From contig JAEYZI010000097.1 in the NCBI GenBank assembly GCA_023428065.1, positions 1 through 14,792 on the forward strand: a stretch of DNA of 14,792 nucleotides. The letters are read 5' to 3'. This DNA is from Actinomycetes bacterium (GTDB lineage: Bacteria > Actinomycetota > Actinomycetes > Actinomycetales > Microbacteriaceae). Positions 12,628 through 14,792 of this stretch are shown one piece after another. The translations under genes and the position numbers were made by a program. Position 1 is the first letter of the stretch. The number at the start of each line of letters is the position of its first letter. The notes beneath the pieces were generated by a model. The model was not told the DNA's origin and searched no databases. It worked only from the letters and a program-made list of their open reading frames with translations.

Positions 12628-12705
12628 CGGGGCGTAGCTCAGCTTGGCTAGAGTGCCCGCTTTGGGAGCGGGAGGTCGCAGGTTCAAATCCTGTCGCCCC
12701 GACCA
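12628..12705 (+). tRNA. tRNA-Pro (anticodon TGG), CCA encoded
   Basis: This is a complete cloverleaf. The acceptor is CGGGGCG / CGCCCCG (12628-12634 with 12695-12701). The anticodon stem is CCCGC/GCGGG with loop TTTGGGA, so the anticodon is TGG. The T-arm is GCAGG-TTCAAAT-CCTGT. The discriminator is A at 12702, with CCA at 12703-12705. Its 3' half reappears in degenerate form at 14035-14070, ahead of tig. Confidence 0.97.
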
Positions 12706-12865
12706 CCGACATCTCCGACCATCGACATCCCCGCTCACCGGCAGCCGAGTCGCTGGGACCTTTGTCACCGCCTCGAGCGCAGCGCCGGGTGAAGGTCGTA
12801 ATGCGACGGGTAGTCCGCGTGACCTCGTCCGCCTCGACCGTCACGCGGCAGTCGCAGGAGTCGCC

Positions 12866-13872
12866 ATGAAAGCCGCCGTCGTCACGTCGTTCACCGAGCC
12901 GCTCGAGGTCCACGAGCTCGGCATCCCCGAGCCCGGTCCCGGGCAGGCGCTCGTGCGCCTCGAGACGTGCGGGATGTGCCACACCGACATCCACGCCGCG
13001 CACGGCGACTGGCCCGTCAAGCCCGAACCGCCGTTCGTGCCGGGCCACGAGGGCATCGGGATCATCGAGAAGCTCGGGCCCGGTGTGACCGACCGCACCG
13101 TCGGTGAGCGGGTCGCCATCCCGTGGCTCGGCTACGCGTGCGGCGAGTGCCGCTACTGCATCGACGGGCGCGAGACGCTGTGCGAGAAGCAGCAGAACAG
13201 CGGCTACTCCGTCGACGGCGCGTAGGCCGAGTACGCGGTGGTCGCGGCGCGGTTCGCCGTGCCCGTGCCCGAAGGGATCTCCGCCGTGGATGCCGCGCCC
13301 CTCACGTGCGCGGGCGTCACGACCTACAAGGCGCTCAAGGTGGCCCACATCGTGCCGACCGAACGCGTCGCCGTGTTCGGCATCGGCGGCCTCGGGCACC
13401 TCGCCGTGCAGTACGGGCGGATCATGGGCGGGTCGGTCATCGCCGTCGACATCGAGGACGCGAAGCTCGACCTCGCGCGCGAGCTCGGCGCCGAGCACGT
13501 CGTGAACGCGGCCAAGGTCGACCCGGTCGCGGCGATCCAGGAGCTCGGCGGGGCCGACGTGGCGCTCGTGCTCGCCGCCTCACCGCGGGTCTTCGAGCAG
13601 GCGTTCGACTCGCTCGCGCGGGGCGGACGGCTCGTCTGCGTGGCCCTGCCCGCCGACCAGCAGATGACGGTCTCGATCTTCGACACCGTCATCAAGGGCC
13701 TCTCGATCATCGGATCGATCGTCGGCACCCGCCAGGACCGGAGGTGTTCGCCCTGCACGCCGCCGGGCGCACGCGGATCATCGCCGAGTCGCGCACGCTC
13801 GAGCAGGTCAACGAGGCGATCGACGAGGTGCTGTCCGGTCAGGTGCTCGCGCGCCTCGTGTTCGAGTACTGA
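12866..13872 (+). pseudogene. adhP: Zinc-dependent alcohol dehydrogenase (AdhP-like), inactivated by an amber codon and a frameshift
   Basis: ATG 12866 has a good ribosome site (AGGAG five bases upstream). The family features are intact: catalytic-zinc motif CGMCHTD (residues 35-41) and GHE (60-62), structural-zinc cysteines in CGECRYC and C106, and the NAD-binding GIGGLGHLAVQYG. However, codon 120 is TAG (13223-13225) in GYSVDGA-stop-AEY, where relatives have an aromatic residue, so one base change from TAC explains it. Near the end, GTRQD (about 13738) continues as EVFALHAAGRTR only in another frame. Relatives have a few more codons between QD and EVF, so a small deletion of 1 or 4 bases at about 13738-13745 is likely. 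The span of 1007 bases is not a multiple of three. Functional relatives of about 340 residues interconvert primary alcohols and aldehydes with NAD. Codon use still matches the neighbours, so the damage appears recent. Confidence 0.88.
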
Positions 13873-13896
13873 GCCGCTCGAGCCTCAGGCGCACGG

Positions 13897-13918
13897 GCCC
13901 CGCCCGCGCTCGCGGGGC
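13897..13918 (+). terminator. Stem-loop after the adh pseudogene
   Basis: GCCCCGC (13897-13903) and GCGGGGC (13912-13918) pair perfectly around an eight-base loop, 24 bases after the adh stop codon and before the tig leader. No T-run follows. Confidence 0.6.
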
Positions 13919-13936
13919 GAGGCGCGTCGATTCCGA

Positions 13937-13942
13937 TAGACT
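13937..13942 (+). promoter_or_regulatory. Candidate -10 box for the tig leader / tRNA relic
   Basis: TAGACT is identical to the hexamers ahead of tRNA-Pro and tRNA-Gly. It lies about 160 bases before the tig ATG and 54 bases before the tRNA-like relic, so it may be a retained tRNA promoter that now drives tig. Confidence 0.4.
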
Positions 13943-13995
13943 CGATGATCGGCCGTCGCCGCAGTCCCTGCTCACGCAATAGACCCAAGGCATTC

Positions 13996-14070
13996 CGGGG
14001 CTGCCGGGGTCACCCGGTGATGGCTCGGTGGCTTCGGGAGGTCGCAGGAATCGCATCCTGTCGCCCCGAC
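13996..14070 (+). pseudogene. Relic of a tRNA-Pro gene (3' half recognisable) in the tig leader
   Basis: CGGGAGGTCGCAGG (14035-14048) and ATCCTGTCGCCCCGAC (14055-14070) are identical to the 3' half of the intact tRNA-Pro at 12628-12705. The T-loop between them is altered: AATCGC plus AT, eight bases, and no TTC. The 5' end CGGGGCT (13996-14002) could still form six of seven acceptor pairs with CGCCCCG at 14062-14068. The span to the discriminator is 74 bases against 75 in the real tRNA. The D-arm and anticodon arm are not recognisable and no CCA follows, so it cannot work as a tRNA. A duplicated, decayed tRNA gene or an attachment-site remnant are the two readings. Confidence 0.7.
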
Positions 14071-14104
14071 GGAACATCCGCGAACACACCCAGGAGAACA
14101 TCCC

Positions 14105-14792
14105 ATGGTCTCAACGACCGTCGAGAAGCTCTCGCCCACGCGCGCGAAGCTCACCATCACCGTGACGCCCGAGGAGCTCAAGCCCTCGATCGACCACGCC
14201 TACTCGCACATCGCCGAGCAGGTCAACATCCCCGGCTTCCGCAAGGGCAAGGTGCCGCCGCCCATCATCGACCAGCGCATCGGCCGCGCCGAGGTGCTCA
14301 ACCACGCCGTCTCCGAGGGACTCGAGCGCTTCTACCGCGAGGCCGCGGCGGAGGAGAAGGTGCGCCCCCTCGGCCGCCCCGAGGCCGACGTCACGACGTG
14401 GCCGAGCGAGAAGGACTTCTCCGGCGACCTCGTGTTCACCGTCGAGGTCGACGTGCGCCCCGAGTTCGAGGTGCCGGCGTACGACGGCCTCAAGGTCGAG
14501 GTCGAGTCGGCCAAGGTCGGCCCGGATGAGGTCGAGGCCGAGCTCGAGAACCTCCGCAGCCGCTTCGGCACGCTCGTGACCGTCGACCGCCCGGCGAAGA
14601 AGGGCGACTTCGCCCAGCTCGACCTCGTGGCCACGATCGGCGGCGAGGAGATCGACACCGCCTCCAACATCTCCTACGAGATCGGCTCGGGCGAGCTCAT
14701 CGAGGGCATCGACGAGGCGCTCGACACCCTCACGGCCGGCGAGTCGACGACCTTCGAGTCGGAGCTCGTGGGCGGCGACCACCAGGGCGAGA
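14105..14792 (+). CDS. tig: Trigger factor, N-terminal part (continues beyond window)
   Basis: ATG 14105 follows AGGAGA at suitable spacing, and the frame is open to the window end (229 full codons). The N-terminal ribosome-binding domain includes the signature GFRKGKVPP (44-52), which contacts protein L23 at the exit tunnel. The linker and the FKBP-like peptidyl-prolyl isomerase domain start near residue 160 (KKGDFAQLDLVATIGGEEID), continuing to the GIDEAL and GESTTFESEL stretch. Trigger factor binds nascent chains at the ribosome and aids folding in the cytoplasm. In many actinobacteria it is followed by clpP and clpX, which would lie outside the window. The start MVSTTVEKLSPTRAKLTITV is typical of actinobacterial family members. 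Confidence 0.97.
   Translation, partial: MVSTTVEKLSPTRAKLTITVTPEELKPSIDHAYSHIAEQVNIPGFRKGKVPPPIIDQRIGRAEVLNHAVSEGLERFYREAAAEEKVRPLGRPEADVTTWPSEKDFSGDLVFTVEVDVRPEFEVPAYDGLKVEVESAKVGPDEVEAELENLRSRFGTLVTVDRPAKKGDFAQLDLVATIGGEEIDTASNISYEIGSGELIEGIDEALDTLTAGESTTFESELVGGDHQGE

Noticed and set aside
13223..13225. In-frame TAG in adh as recoding (amber suppression or pyrrolysine)
   Set aside because: A separate frameshift near 13740 also breaks the gene, relatives have an ordinary aromatic residue there, and no recoding machinery is seen.
12706..14034. A complete integrative element inserted at tRNA-Pro
   Set aside because: No integrase, excisionase or phage gene is present and the interval holds only a broken adh gene. 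At most this is a remnant, so it is reported only as a scar.
13949..14104. T-box or other riboswitch in the tig leader
   Set aside because: No T-box sequence or specifier stem is recognisable; the similarity is to the 3' half of tRNA-Pro.
1..14792. CRISPR arrays, insertion sequences, phage genes
   Set aside because: No regularly spaced identical repeats, transposase motifs or phage structural genes were seen on either strand.

Overview
The window is very GC-rich, with third codon positions almost all G or C. It carries short actinobacterial gene forms and a tRNA-Gly / tRNA-Pro / tig block. An actinobacterium of the Microbacteriaceae type fits best; this is inferred from gene content and style, not from a search. 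No integrase, transposase, CRISPR array, phage gene or complete mobile element was seen. Most of the window looks like ordinary chromosome.

Layout from left to right. (1) 1-976: the 3' end of an ABC exporter gene, most like cydC. (2) 1020-3067: a two-component system, a membrane histidine kinase followed by a NarL/LuxR-type response regulator. (3) 3086-4928, minus strand: a small DUF2510 protein, a cold-shock protein and a membrane fatty-acid desaturase, which together read as a cold or membrane-fluidity group. (4) 5055-6889: an ArsR-like regulator translationally coupled to an MFS transporter, with a clear operator-like inverted repeat at the divergent promoter. (5) 6910-11388, minus strand: a large secreted, C-terminally anchored protein with seven Ig-like (He_PIG-type) repeats, followed by a membrane-anchored alpha/beta hydrolase. 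(6) 11497-12705: an unrecognised protein with a faint GNAT-like motif, tRNA-Gly(TCC), a 56-residue CxxC mini-protein and tRNA-Pro(TGG). (7) 12866-14792: a zinc alcohol dehydrogenase gene broken by an amber codon and a frameshift, a relic of a tRNA-Pro 3' half, and the start of tig (trigger factor).

Three signals go beyond routine annotation. First, six genes have no convincing Shine-Dalgarno sequence and instead carry an nAnnnT (-10-like) hexamer ending exactly six bases before the start codon, which points to leaderless transcripts. Two of these starts are near-identical over 15 bases. Second, the decayed adh gene lies between an intact tRNA-Pro and a degenerate copy of that tRNA's 3' half, the trace of a past duplication or tRNA-directed integration. 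Third, compact inverted repeats sit on promoters or gene ends: a G-tract site in a promoter spacer, an ArsR-type operator, and a mirrored terminator that contains both stop codons of a convergent gene pair. I did not find a coherent, clearly new multi-gene system.
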